Shown here: positions 28,549-37,771 of the stretch, one piece after another
Numbering within the stretch: the first letter of the stretch is position 1
How the letters are laid out: each line of letters opens with the position of its first letter
Program-made: the position numbers and the translations under genes
Notes under the pieces: generated by a model
The model's input: only the letters and a program-made list of their open reading frames with translations
What the model was told of the DNA's origin: nothing
Databases searched by the model: none
NCBI RefSeq assembly: GCF_037974265.1
Contig: NZ_CP150233.1
Span: 186,001-250,000, forward strand
From: Paenibacillus sp. FSL R5-0623
Lineage (GTDB): Bacteria > Bacillota > Bacilli > Paenibacillales > Paenibacillaceae
Length of the DNA: 64,000 nt
Reading direction: 5' to 3'

Positions 28549-29403
28549 ATGAATCATCACATTCCGGAGTATACATTGAACGATGGCTTGAAAGTACCTG
28601 CAATTGGATTTGGTACCTATAGTTTAAAAGGTGAAGAAGGCGTTAAATCGATCGCGTCGGCAATGGATGCGGGTTATCGATTAATTGATACGGCGTATAA
28701 CTATGAGAATGAGGCAACGGTGGGCAGGGCAATCAAGCAAAGCTCCATCGCCAGAGAGGATCTGCTTATTTCCTCGAAGTTGCCGGGGCGTTATCACGCT
28801 CATGATAAAGCACTTGTGGCGATCCAGGAATCCCTGTACAGAGCGGATCTGGATTATTATGACCTGTATCTGATTCACTGGCCCAATCCGAAGAAGGACA
28901 TGTATGTCGAGGCATGGCAAGCGCTGATCGAAGCCAAAAAGCGTGGATATATCCGATCCATTGGAGTGAGTAACTTTCTTCCTGAACACAATGAACGGCT
29001 GATCAAGGAAACGGGCATAGCACCGAGTCTGAATCAGATTGAGCTGCATCCATTCTTCGACCAAGCCGATCAGCGTGAACAAGATACGAAGCATGGCATC
29101 GTGAACGAATCCTGGAGTCCGATTGGACGTGGCAATGATGCCGTACAGGATATTCTCAAGGATGAGAACATTCTTCGAATCGCGGAAACGCATGGCAAAA
29201 CGCCAACCCAGATCATTCTGCGCTGGCATGTTCAGCTGGGTTCCATTCCAATTCCGAAAGCCGGCTCCTTGCAGCATCAGCAGGAAAATATCGATATATT
29301 CGATTTTGAGTTGAGCACAGAAGAGATGCAGGTCATCTCTGCATTTAATCGTCCGGATGGACGGTTGTGGGATCAGGACCCAAGCGAATACGAAGAATTT
29401 TAA
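28549..29403 (+). CDS. Aldo/keto reductase
   Basis: 284 residues. It is an NADPH-dependent carbonyl reductase of the TIM-barrel AKR superfamily. The catalytic tetrad is visible: Asp47 and Tyr52 in RLIDTAYNYENE, Lys77 in SSKLPG and His110 in YLIHWPNP. IGVSNF and NQIELHPFF follow. The nucleotide-binding PIPKAGS lies near the C-terminus. AAAGGGGAG precedes the ATG. It stands alone, convergent with the alpha-mannosidase gene. The substrate is unknown. Confidence 0.93.
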   Translation: MNHHIPEYTLNDGLKVPAIGFGTYSLKGEEGVKSIASAMDAGYRLIDTAYNYENEATVGRAIKQSSIAREDLLISSKLPGRYHAHDKALVAIQESLYRADLDYYDLYLIHWPNPKKDMYVEAWQALIEAKKRGYIRSIGVSNFLPEHNERLIKETGIAPSLNQIELHPFFDQADQREQDTKHGIVNESWSPIGRGNDAVQDILKDENILRIAETHGKTPTQIILRWHVQLGSIPIPKAGSLQHQQENIDIFDFELSTEEMQVISAFNRPDGRLWDQDPSEYEEF

Positions 29404-29416
29404 AGAACGACAAATG

Positions 29417-29457
29417 AAGGGCTGCTCCCATGTCAGATATGACAGGAGGCAGCCCTT
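29417..29457. terminator. Shared terminator between convergent genes
   Basis: AAGGGCTGC (29417-29425) pairs with GCAGCCCTT (29449-29457), extended inward by TCC/GGA and TGTC/GACA. It sits between the reductase (+) and mannosidase (-) genes and can serve both. Confidence 0.8.
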
Positions 29458-29512
29458 TATTGTTGAAGCATAGTAAGCATTGTTGCAGTTTTCCATGTTA
29501 CGTAAGTTCTGT

Positions 29513-32500
29513 TTAGTGTCCGGCAGGGATACGGAAGGTCAGAATCTCATACGGTTTGATATCAAAAGTAATTCGACCATTTTCCACAGCGCATTCCGCT
29601 TCGTTGTTCTCGAGCAAATCACAGGCGTACGCCGTAGCACCTGCTCCCTCAGGCAATTGCAGAGAAGCACGGCTGCGACGGCCGTATGCTTCATAAAGAC
29701 GGATGATCATATCATCGTTGTTCTCGGCTTTTTTGATAACCTCCAGCACAACATTATCCTGATCGACCGATGCAAGTGACCATGTTCCCGGCAACGTACC
29801 GGTTTGCGATGCAATCTCACGGGCAACCAGCGGACGATTGAGATCATAAGCGGCTTGGATGACACGTCCTTCACGGAAGTCGCCCTGATGCGGATAGAGC
29901 GCGTAGGTGAATACGTGCTGCTCTTTGTCGGCATTTTCATTCGGGTACGTTGCGCTCTTGATCAGTGACAGTCGCATCACCGAGTTATGAATATCATATC
30001 CGTATTTGCAGTCGTTCAGCAGAGCAGCACCGTACCCGTTCTCCGCCAGATCGGCCCACTTCTGCCCGCATACTTCAAACCGGGCTTGATCCCAGCTCGT
30101 ATTACGGTGGGTAGCACGCTCAACGTTGCCGTACTGGATTTCGTAGACTGCTTTCTCACTCCAGATATCGAGCGGGAAGGCGGCTTTCAGCAGCAAATGC
30201 TCCTGCTTCCAGTCCACAAACGTACGGAAATCAATCCGGCGTGTATGCACGTAGAAGATGATTGTCTGCTCAATGATCGAGTCCAGGAACTGTCGCTTCA
30301 ATTGAAGCACGGAACGTACTGGCCCACTTTCAACCCACTCCAGCGACTGCAGGTCGTTAATCTCCCACATATGCTGTTCATAATAGTCGTCAATGTTCCA
30401 TGCCTCGTATTCCGCAGGTCGATCCTCGAACACTTGCAGCACGTTACCACGCTTGCCAGACTGAAGCAGCTCACGGCCCTCCAGCTTGTCCCATACGGAT
30501 GTGAACTCGGCACTTTCATTCAGGTGAATATCGTACCAAGGTGTATGGATGTGGCGCCGATCTGCTTCCCACTGTGCAACCGAAACTCCCGCGACAAGCT
30601 CGTCTGTTAGATCTGGTGTGATTCGGAAAGATTTATACCCGGAAGCAGGCACGTTCTCTGCAAGGAACACGAGGCCTCCCTCGGGAGTCCGCTGGCTTGG
30701 TACAGGGCGATCTCCATCATAGATGGTTACTTTTCTCGCAAAAGCAGGCAGTTCAACCACATCCGTCCGTAAGAATCCGGTGGTGTTAAATACCACAATG
30801 GCTTCGCCATCAGATGTAATTCGGCTTGCAATGCCGTTCAGCGCACTGTCTTTCAGCTCATCCGTGACACGCAGAACTTCTTCATATTGCTCCTTGGAAT
30901 CCACATATACCTGCTCAATGGAGCTGCCCGGCAGAATATCATGGAACTGGTTCAGCATCGTAAGCTTCCATGCATGCTCCAGTGCATCGGTTGGATAGGC
31001 CGCCTGTGCATTCGCCTGACGATGAATCATGGCATACAGCTCGGCATCGGCCAGCGCAAATTCGCTATGACGGTTGTACCGTTTGTTACGCGCCATGGAC
31101 GTGTAGGTACCCCGGTGATACTCCAGATACAGCTCACCCGACCAGCGAGGAACGGAAGGAACATCCGCGAGATTTTGCTCCAGCTTCTCGAAAAACTCGC
31201 GTACAAAGGTACGTTTCACTGCGGGTACACCCGGCAATCCAACATCAAGTCGTCTGCCATGCTCCAGCATCTCCTCGGTTGGTCCGCCGCCGCCATCCCC
31301 GAATCCGAAACATTGCAGGACATCTGCATTGATGTTTTTGTTCTGGTATCGCTGCCACGTGCCTTTCACTTGCGAAGCATTAAATCGTCCATTATAGGTC
31401 GTTTCGAAGCGGCGCTGCCTGAAATCAGGATGTTTGTCATAGTCTGTTGCTGTGATGAAATGGGTCAGGACCTCTGATCCGTCGATTCCTCGCCAGTACA
31501 TCGTGTCGTTTGGAATCTGATTTGTATCATTCCAGGCAATTTTGGTTGTCATAAAATAATCAATGCCGCTCTTACGCATAATCTGCGGCATCGCTGCACT
31601 ATAACCAAATACATCCGGCAACCAGAGGACACGGTTCTCCACGCCGAATTCTTCCTTGAAGAAACGTTTCCCGTATATAATCTGACGGATCATGGATTCA
31701 CCCGAGATCAGGTTACAATCGGCCTCCAGCCACATTGAGCCTTCCGCTTCCCAGCGGCCTTCGGCCACCTTTTCCTTAATTTTCTCATATAGGGATGGGT
31801 AGTCTGCTTTCAGGTATGCATACAGCTGGGGCTGAGAGGACATGAACGTGTATTCTGGGAACTTGTCCATCAAGTAGAGTACACTCGCAAAGCTGCGAAT
31901 GACCTTCTCCCGAGTCTGATCCAGCGTCCACAGCCATGCCACATCGATATGCGTGTGTCCGATACAGTGCACGGTAGGGATTTGATCACCGGCAGGGCGG
32001 ATATTACCATAGACATGATCTTGCAGATATCGGCGCGCTTCCAGCACCGACGCATGGAATTCTGCGCTGTTTTCCTGGCGCAAATCTAGCAAATTCACGG
32101 CTTTATTCAGATGTTCGACTAACTTCAGCCGCTCCAGATCATCCTCACGCAGCAGATCCGCAGCATCCAGCGCAGCCTTGAGATCATAATACAAATCGGA
32201 GACTTGCTGATGATGCTCAGCGATATATACATTTAGAAAAACATCCGCTGCAGACGTACTGCAATACGCGTATAATGCCAGCTCAAACTCTTCGCCCTTC
32301 ACTGCGGATGGAGTCAAGTCAATCTCCGTATGGTTAACATCCAGACCGCAGATCAATTCCCCATTGAGGAATGCCAGAAATTGCGGATTATCGTAATTCC
32401 AGATATCATCAGCACCGGTAACGATGGCACACACGACCTTTTTTCCTTCCATCTGATCTGGGATTTGAATGCGGGTTTTGAAGCAGCTGTGTACATCTTT

Positions 32501-32686
32501 GCCACCCCAGCCATCACCCTTACGGAATACGTTCCAGGAGGAAGGGTCCTCATGCACCAGTTCCCAGGAGTGGTATCCACTTTCTTTATGATAAAGCTCA
32601 GGTAGATATGTCTTTGAGGTTAGTCGTGCACGTTCCAAGTGTTTAACAATGGTATGGATTCGAGTATATAAGGAATTCATTTTCAT
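29513..32686 (-). CDS. Alpha-mannosidase, glycoside hydrolase family 38
   Basis: 1057 residues. It is a zinc-dependent retaining enzyme that removes alpha-mannose from glycans, and no signal peptide suggests it acts in the cytosol. The metal motif GHTHIDVAWLW is near residues 243-253, and the nucleophile Asp358 is in WLPDVFGYSAAMPQ. The helical middle region contains LNQFHDILPGSSI. The C-terminal beta-sandwich domains follow. AAGGTGG lies 9 nt before the ATG at 32684-32686; the upstream in-frame ATG at 32731 lacks a site. It is divergent from an AraC regulator and preceded by a cre-like box. Confidence 0.93.
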   Translation of the reverse strand: MKMNSLYTRIHTIVKHLERARLTSKTYLPELYHKESGYHSWELVHEDPSSWNVFRKGDGWGGKDVHSCFKTRIQIPDQMEGKKVVCAIVTGADDIWNYDNPQFLAFLNGELICGLDVNHTEIDLTPSAVKGEEFELALYAYCSTSAADVFLNVYIAEHHQQVSDLYYDLKAALDAADLLREDDLERLKLVEHLNKAVNLLDLRQENSAEFHASVLEARRYLQDHVYGNIRPAGDQIPTVHCIGHTHIDVAWLWTLDQTREKVIRSFASVLYLMDKFPEYTFMSSQPQLYAYLKADYPSLYEKIKEKVAEGRWEAEGSMWLEADCNLISGESMIRQIIYGKRFFKEEFGVENRVLWLPDVFGYSAAMPQIMRKSGIDYFMTTKIAWNDTNQIPNDTMYWRGIDGSEVLTHFITATDYDKHPDFRQRRFETTYNGRFNASQVKGTWQRYQNKNINADVLQCFGFGDGGGGPTEEMLEHGRRLDVGLPGVPAVKRTFVREFFEKLEQNLADVPSVPRWSGELYLEYHRGTYTSMARNKRYNRHSEFALADAELYAMIHRQANAQAAYPTDALEHAWKLTMLNQFHDILPGSSIEQVYVDSKEQYEEVLRVTDELKDSALNGIASRITSDGEAIVVFNTTGFLRTDVVELPAFARKVTIYDGDRPVPSQRTPEGGLVFLAENVPASGYKSFRITPDLTDELVAGVSVAQWEADRRHIHTPWYDIHLNESAEFTSVWDKLEGRELLQSGKRGNVLQVFEDRPAEYEAWNIDDYYEQHMWEINDLQSLEWVESGPVRSVLQLKRQFLDSIIEQTIIFYVHTRRIDFRTFVDWKQEHLLLKAAFPLDIWSEKAVYEIQYGNVERATHRNTSWDQARFEVCGQKWADLAENGYGAALLNDCKYGYDIHNSVMRLSLIKSATYPNENADKEQHVFTYALYPHQGDFREGRVIQAAYDLNRPLVAREIASQTGTLPGTWSLASVDQDNVVLEVIKKAENNDDMIIRLYEAYGRRSRASLQLPEGAGATAYACDLLENNEAECAVENGRITFDIKPYEILTFRIPAGH

Positions 32687-32748
32687 GTTGGTATCCCACC
32701 TTGGTTTGTAGTAAGTACAGGCTGTAGTCATTGTTGGAGCGATAATAC

Positions 32749-32762
32749 TGCAAGCGCTAACA
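32749..32762. promoter_or_regulatory. cre-like box for CcpA
   Basis: TGCAAGCGCTAACA matches the 14-base catabolite-responsive consensus TGWAARCGYTWWCW at 13 positions. It lies in the 199-base divergent region between the mannosidase and AraC genes, upstream of the mannosidase start, so glucose repression is likely. Confidence 0.65.
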
Positions 32763-32885
32763 TATCAACTCTATCATAACAAAAGAGAAATGGGCGAAAC
32801 TACGTATTGTATGCTGAAAATAACGTCTTTTTATTGCATTTCATGCTAAAATAAAATCATTAGAATCAGGATAGGGGGCATGTCC

Positions 32886-33779
32886 ATGACACCATCGGTT
32901 TTGGCATACGAGCAGGGATATGCGATCCATGTGAACCAGCCTGGAGATTCGCTTTTTTATCATCTGGATTATGACGAACGCTCCCATGAACTGAATATGG
33001 AATTTCAGCATTTCCATGATTTCTATGAAATCTGTATTCTTCTGGATCGAACAGCTGCGCACATCATTGAAGGCAGTTTATATGAGATCCAGCCTCTGGA
33101 TATCGTTCTGCTGCGGCCTTCATTGCTGCATAAAACGCAATATCCGAAGGGTGCCCCGCCGAAACGATTGATGATCACCTTTGCCATGCCACGTAATACA
33201 CCTGGTCTTGAGAGCGGTTACACGGAGCTGTTCTCGATCTTTAATAAACCGGTCCCGATATTCCGATTTACAGAAGAAAGACGCAAGGAAGTCCTCGCGC
33301 CGATCAATGATATTTTTGCTATATCGCAGCAGTCTTCTGTCCTTCAATCGGTTATGATTCATAGCAAGTTCGTGGAGTTTCTCTGTGCCCTTCATCGGTA
33401 CTCGGCAGAGAATGGATATGTGCGTGAAGAGACAGGATCATCGATGTCCCGACGCATGTATGCCATTGCCTCTTATATTCACAGCCATTATCAGCAGGAT
33501 TTATCTTTGGATGAGGTGTCCAGGCGGTTTTATGTAAGTGCCCACCACTTGTCCCGCCAATTCAACAGGGTCACTGGTTTTACCTTCACGGAGTATGTGC
33601 AGATGACCCGTATTCGAAATGCCCAGCAATTGCTGCTGAATTCGAGTGAAAAAATTACAGATATTGCTGCACAGTGTGGATTCACAAGCTTCTCCCAGTT
33701 CAATCGTATCTTCAACAAACAGAACGGAATGTCCCCAAGTGCCTATCGCCGGGGCAGACCTTCAGCGAACGTAAGATGA
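32886..33779 (+). CDS. AraC-family transcriptional regulator
   Basis: 297 residues. The N-terminal cupin sensing domain (about 15-140) contains FQHFHDFYEICILLD, and the C-terminal AraC DNA-binding domain (about 195-290) has DLSLDEVSRRFYVSAHHLSR and DIAAQCGFTSFSQFNRIF. GGGGG (32874-32878) is 7 nt before the ATG at 32886, and the ATG at 32880 is too close to it. It is divergent from the GH38 mannosidase gene and most likely controls it in response to a mannose-containing glycan. Confidence 0.9.
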   Translation: MTPSVLAYEQGYAIHVNQPGDSLFYHLDYDERSHELNMEFQHFHDFYEICILLDRTAAHIIEGSLYEIQPLDIVLLRPSLLHKTQYPKGAPPKRLMITFAMPRNTPGLESGYTELFSIFNKPVPIFRFTEERRKEVLAPINDIFAISQQSSVLQSVMIHSKFVEFLCALHRYSAENGYVREETGSSMSRRMYAIASYIHSHYQQDLSLDEVSRRFYVSAHHLSRQFNRVTGFTFTEYVQMTRIRNAQQLLLNSSEKITDIAAQCGFTSFSQFNRIFNKQNGMSPSAYRRGRPSANVR

Positions 33780-33941
33780 TGCTTGCGGGCGAGACCCGAG
33801 TGACTTGAACACCTAGATGAGATGTACGAGGGTAGTGATGGACAGGTCTAAAGTGCTACTTAAGTGGTTATTTTCTGGGCAGAAGCCTTGCATAACATGA
33901 ATAGATAAGGATATGACGGGTATGTTGATGTATCAGTATAC

Positions 33942-34625
33942 TCATGATTCTGCCAAGGATAATCCTCCATCATTCATCCGATATACTTTATCGCAATATT
34001 CAAGCATACGCTCATCATGGGTAACCATAATGGCTGCTTTTTGGCGTGATTTTACCTCGTGTGCAATTAGACTGACCACTTCATGTGCTCGTTTGGTATC
34101 TAAACTTGCTGTCGGTTCATCCGCCAAAATGATGTTGGGATTATTCATTAAAGCACGAGCTATTGCTGTCCGTTGTTTCTCACCACCGGATAACTCTTCG
34201 GGGAAACTTTTTAACTTCAAACCCAGCCCCAGTTCTTCCAGCAGTTTGGTGGCAAATTCCTTATCCTGCTTTCCAACCTTGCCAGACATTCTTTTTACCA
34301 CAAGCAATTGATCAAGAACATTTAAATAGGGAACCAAATTCGAAGATTGCATAATAAACCCAATTTCTTGCAACCTAATATTAGACAGTTCTTTCTCAGT
34401 AAGTGCAGAGATGTTATTCCCATTTAGTTGAACCTCTCCTTCAGAGGCTTTAAGCATTGCTCCAGCAACAGATAAGAACGTACTTTTACCAGAACCGGAA
34501 GGTCCAACCACAGCAACAAATTCTCCCGGCTCTACTGATATGGATACATGATCGAGTGCAGTAATTTGATTGTTTCCTTCGGCATAATACATGGTGACTT
34601 CATTCATGTGCAATCCCTTAACCAT
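33942..34625 (-). CDS. ABC transporter ATP-binding protein (MacB/LolD-like)
   Basis: 227 residues. Walker A GPSGSGKST is at 41-49, the Q-loop is in GFIMQSSNLVPYL, the signature LSGGEKQR and Walker B IILADEPTASLD follow, and the switch histidine is in MVTHDERM. The LSGGEKQR and ASLD variants are typical of the MacB/FtsE-like exporter ATPases. Its ATG shares a base with the stop of the upstream permease (TAATG), so both are translated together. GGAGGG provides a ribosome site. Confidence 0.94.
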   Translation of the reverse strand: MVKGLHMNEVTMYYAEGNNQITALDHVSISVEPGEFVAVVGPSGSGKSTFLSVAGAMLKASEGEVQLNGNNISALTEKELSNIRLQEIGFIMQSSNLVPYLNVLDQLLVVKRMSGKVGKQDKEFATKLLEELGLGLKLKSFPEELSGGEKQRTAIARALMNNPNIILADEPTASLDTKRAHEVVSLIAHEVKSRQKAAIMVTHDERMLEYCDKVYRMNDGGLSLAES

Positions 34626-35746
34626 TATTCAACCCTCCCGAGCGCCTTGAGCGGATCAATCTTTGTAATTTTACGAACAGAAACCATCGAACTTAACATA
34701 GCGATAATGAGCAGGATAACAGAATATGTGACAACAAGACTGGTTTCCAGCTTGAATGGCATACCTTTTGGCATGATCGCTGCTGTTCCATAGGTCAGCA
34801 AGATTCCAATAACAATGCTAGTCAGTGAAAGTACAAACACTTGAGAGATAATGGTTTTTCCCAAGAATCGGTTACTGGCACCGATCGCTTTCATAATGCC
34901 GAACTGATTGGTCTTTTGCATCGTGATCACATAAAAGAATACCCCAAGCACAAATGCGGAGATCGCAAGCAAAAATGCAAGCATCATTAGAATCGTACCG
35001 TTCTCTTCTTTGTACCCTGGCATACCTTGAACGGCTGCCGCTCGGGTAACCGTATCCGTACCTGATAGCATGTTATTAATTACATTTGGCTCGATATCCT
35101 TGCCTTGTAACATGATCGCATTCACGGGTCCTGTAACTCCTTTATCCGAACCTGGAGCCGCAAAGGTAATCTGCCACCATTCATCCATTGGAGTAAATAC
35201 GGATGCGACGTGGTTATAGGTCTGATTCTCCACATATCCGATAATTGTCAATGATTCCGTCGTTCCATCCAGTTGAAACGTGTCCCCAATTTGATAGCCC
35301 TCATCTTTCATGGTTGAATTCACCACGACACCCGTAGGGTTCTCGGAAGACAGGCTTTCACCTTCTACAATAGCTGGTTCCAAAAAGCTTCCTGGGTCAA
35401 TTCCTATAATCGCTATATCTACCTTATCTTCATTCTTGGTGTTATTCTCTTTCAGTGCTGTTGCCATCGTACTTCCCATGGGTGCAGCAGCATCCACATT
35501 TGGCAGCTTTTCTGCCTCAGCAACCAATTGATCTGACAGCAGTGACTTGCTCATTGAAGACTGTGACCCTTCTTCAAAGATGACATAATCAGCCTTCATG
35601 GTCTTGAATGTTGAGGCAGCTAGCGTAGATAAACCATTCCCCAGACCGGATAAAATAAAGACTAACCAAGCCATTAGTACGAAAATAATTATAATCATTA
35701 AAAATTTCATTTTACTATGCATTAATTCCTTCATAGCTAAAAACAT
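34625..35746 (-). CDS. ABC transporter permease, FtsX/MacB-like family
   Basis: 373 residues. One N-terminal membrane helix (about 17-39) is followed by a large external domain and then three helices near the C-terminus, the MacB-type architecture used for drug or peptide export and mechanotransmission. MQKTNQFGIMKAIGASNRFL is the conserved cytoplasmic coupling stretch of the FtsX domain. AAGGAG lies 10 nt before the ATG at 35744-35746; the longer frame starts upstream of that site. It is regulated, by inference, through the two palindromes just upstream and the adjacent TetR gene. Confidence 0.92.
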   Translation of the reverse strand: MFLAMKELMHSKMKFLMIIIIFVLMAWLVFILSGLGNGLSTLAASTFKTMKADYVIFEEGSQSSMSKSLLSDQLVAEAEKLPNVDAAAPMGSTMATALKENNTKNEDKVDIAIIGIDPGSFLEPAIVEGESLSSENPTGVVVNSTMKDEGYQIGDTFQLDGTTESLTIIGYVENQTYNHVASVFTPMDEWWQITFAAPGSDKGVTGPVNAIMLQGKDIEPNVINNMLSGTDTVTRAAAVQGMPGYKEENGTILMMLAFLLAISAFVLGVFFYVITMQKTNQFGIMKAIGASNRFLGKTIISQVFVLSLTSIVIGILLTYGTAAIMPKGMPFKLETSLVVTYSVILLIIAMLSSMVSVRKITKIDPLKALGRVE

Positions 35747-35775
35747 GTTCTGTTCAACTCCTTCTTTCGTTTTTA

Positions 35776-35791
35776 TTGACACATGTGTCAA
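35776..35791. promoter_or_regulatory. Operator 1, 16-bp palindrome
   Basis: TTGACACATGTGTCAA is a perfect palindrome, 30 bases upstream of the permease start. It is identical in its 14-base core to operator 2. Confidence 0.8.
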
Positions 35792-35835
35792 ATTAGAGGT
35801 GTAGCCACGTGGTTTATATAATTAAACGATATAAA

Positions 35836-35849
35836 TGACACATGTGTCA
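35836..35849. promoter_or_regulatory. Operator 2, 14-bp palindrome overlapping a TTGACA hexamer
   Basis: TGACACATGTGTCA repeats the operator 1 core 59 bp away centre to centre. On the minus strand it supplies a TTGACA -35 followed after 18 nt by TTTAAT, so the exporter promoter is probably covered. It is 20 bases past the end of the TetR gene. Confidence 0.75.
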
Positions 35850-35869
35850 AATTTAATCCAAGAATAAAT

Positions 35870-36436
35870 CTAGCTCTTGGCTCCCCCAACCCACATTTGA
35901 AACAACAGCTTCCCCCAATCAGGCGTAGGGATATTTAGCATATTAGGCGTATTAATTAAGTTAAAAAAAACACCAATAAGTACAGGTAGAGGAATATCTT
36001 GTCGCAGGGCTTGATCCTGCTGAGCGCGTTCAAACAAGCGTGATAATTGAATTTTAAGAGTCATATGTGCTTTCTCAATAAATTCAATATCTCTCGCTGC
36101 TGCGGAAGAATTAGTCGTATTAATTTTACTAGCATCTCCCAAAAGTTGATGGAGCGTAGATTCTTCTGCGTAAATGAGGAGCAATTGTTCGAGAGCATCC
36201 ATTGGATCTGTCTCATCAATGGCTAATGAATTCTCTAATACGGTTGATATGGAGCGCTTCATACAAGCAGCAACAATCTCTTCTTTATTAGAGTAATATT
36301 GATATATCGTGCTCCGGGCTCCAGACAGATGCTGTGAGAGCAGCTTGAGATGAAAACCGTCGTAGCCATGCTCAAGTATTAACTTTTTTGTTGTGTCCAG
36401 TAGCTCTGTCTCAGTGAAAGATTGTTTTCTTCCCAT
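35870..36436 (-). CDS. TetR-family transcriptional repressor
   Basis: 188 residues. The N-terminal DNA-binding domain (about 1-52) contains ELLDTTKKLILEHGYDGFHL and the recognition-helix segment STIYQYYSNKEEIVAAC. The C-terminal ligand domain is divergent as usual. It is co-directional with the exporter genes, and two copies of one palindrome stand between them, so it very likely represses them and releases on binding an exported compound. Confidence 0.9.
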   Translation of the reverse strand: MGRKQSFTETELLDTTKKLILEHGYDGFHLKLLSQHLSGARSTIYQYYSNKEEIVAACMKRSISTVLENSLAIDETDPMDALEQLLLIYAEESTLHQLLGDASKINTTNSSAAARDIEFIEKAHMTLKIQLSRLFERAQQDQALRQDIPLPVLIGVFFNLINTPNMLNIPTPDWGKLLFQMWVGGAKS

Positions 36437-36708
36437 AAAATCTCTTCCTTTTTATCGTTTAAAATCTATGTGTTAATTTCACGCGATCGATGAGTGTTGT
36501 TAACGAAGAAGTACTACGCTTCTCTAGTTTACTATGACCAGTTTAGCATATGTTTGATAGGCATCCTACAAAACAAGACCAGCTGTCTTAATAATGGGTG
36601 TTAATCCAATTGAAAACTCCGGTATACCAGTGATTGGGAAGGTCATATTGTAATCGGGTTGATCAAGCCAATCACTTTTCGCTTAATTATAAACTTGTGG
36701 ACCACATA
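36437..36708. other. Intergenic region between tetR and the sugar-acid operon
   Basis: AT-rich and without a credible gene. It holds the tetR promoter region on one side and the operon terminator on the other. Confidence 0.5.
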
Positions 36709-36710
36709 CA

Positions 36711-36748
36711 AAAAAGGCAAACCCTCTAAGTTACAAAGGGAATGCCTT
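36711..36748 (-). terminator. Terminator of the sugar-acid operon
   Basis: Read on the minus strand, AGGCA-tt-CCCT pairs with AGGG-tt-TGCCT and a T6 run follows. It lies just beyond the pdxA2 stop. Confidence 0.82.
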
Positions 36749-36769
36749 CTCCTTCTATATAAAGCTACT

Positions 36770-37771
36770 CTAAACCAGATCTTTCGGCGCCAGCTCAATA
36801 GCGGAGCGGATGGCAGCCAGCATGCTTTTATCATCGGCGATATTTTTGCCAGCGATATCGAAGGCTGTACCGTGGTCGACAGACGTACGGATGATACCGC
36901 CTTTCAGGCCAACGGTGATATTCACGCCTTCCTCGATGCCCATTACCTTGATCGGCGCATGGCCTTGGTCGTGGTAGCAGGCTACAACGATATCGAAGTC
37001 ACCGCGACCAGCGCGGAAGAAGAGAGTGTCCGCAGGGAGTGGACCAACGACGTTAATGCCTTCTTGCTGCGCACGCTCAATGCCGGGCTGCAGTTTCTCT
37101 TCTTCTTCACCATTACCGAACAAGCCGTTCTCTCCGGCATGAGGATTGATTCCGCATACGGCAACGCGCGGATCCTCAAAGCCTGCTTTTTTCAACGTAT
37201 CATGAGCAAGCTTCACGACGGTGTAGGTTCTTTCCGGATTAATACTCGCAATAGCATCGATCAGACCCATGTGTGTTGTCAGGTGAATAACGCGCAGATT
37301 AGGCGTTGTCAGCATCATTGAGAAGTCCTGTGTATCCGTCAGGTCTGCCAGAATCTCGGTGTGCCCCGGATACAGGTGCCCACCCTGATGCAGAGCTTCC
37401 TTGTTCAAAGGCGCGGTGCAGATGGAGTGAATCTGCTGCTTTTTGGCAAGATCAATGGCTTTGGCGAGAAACTGGAATGCTGCATCCCCAGCCACGGCAG
37501 ATACTTTACCGTATTCCAGATCCGCAGGAACGAGGTTCAGATCAATCACATCCACAGTACCGAATTCATACTTGGCTTCAGAAGGTTCTTGAATCGCATT
37601 AACGTTCAGATTTGAACCGATGACCGGCAATACACGCTCCAAAATTTTCGCATCACCGATAACGAGTGGATTGCACTGATCGTACATTTCTTGATGACCC
37701 AGTGCTTTCATAATAATCTCCGGTCCAATACCTGCTGCGTCGCCCATTGTAATCCCAATTGTAGGTTTCAT
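36770..37771 (-). CDS. pdxA2: 4-phospho-D-threonate / D-erythronate dehydrogenase, PdxA2 type
   Basis: 333 residues. It is a PdxA-family, NAD-dependent, metal-using oxidative decarboxylase. GITMGDAAGIGPEI at the N-terminus, CTAPLNKEALH, the metal histidines in YPGHTEILAD and CYHDQGHAPIKV, and RTSVDHGTAFDIAG near the end are all present. True vitamin B6 PdxA is not expected next to a DUF1537 kinase. That pairing defines the PdxA2 branch, which turns 4-phosphothreonate or 4-phosphoerythronate into dihydroxyacetone phosphate. The start overlaps the kinase stop by four bases. Confidence 0.9.
   Translation of the reverse strand: MKPTIGITMGDAAGIGPEIIMKALGHQEMYDQCNPLVIGDAKILERVLPVIGSNLNVNAIQEPSEAKYEFGTVDVIDLNLVPADLEYGKVSAVAGDAAFQFLAKAIDLAKKQQIHSICTAPLNKEALHQGGHLYPGHTEILADLTDTQDFSMMLTTPNLRVIHLTTHMGLIDAIASINPERTYTVVKLAHDTLKKAGFEDPRVAVCGINPHAGENGLFGNGEEEEKLQPGIERAQQEGINVVGPLPADTLFFRAGRGDFDIVVACYHDQGHAPIKVMGIEEGVNITVGLKGGIIRTSVDHGTAFDIAGKNIADDKSMLAAIRSAIELAPKDLV

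Noticed and set aside
29987..31477. Several plus-strand frames opposite the GH38 gene
   Set aside because: All lie within the mannosidase coding sequence, whose catalytic motifs and length are intact.
36659..37321. 220-codon plus-strand frame opposite pdxA2
   Set aside because: It is a shadow of pdxA2 and runs through its terminator; the minus-strand protein carries complete PdxA motifs.
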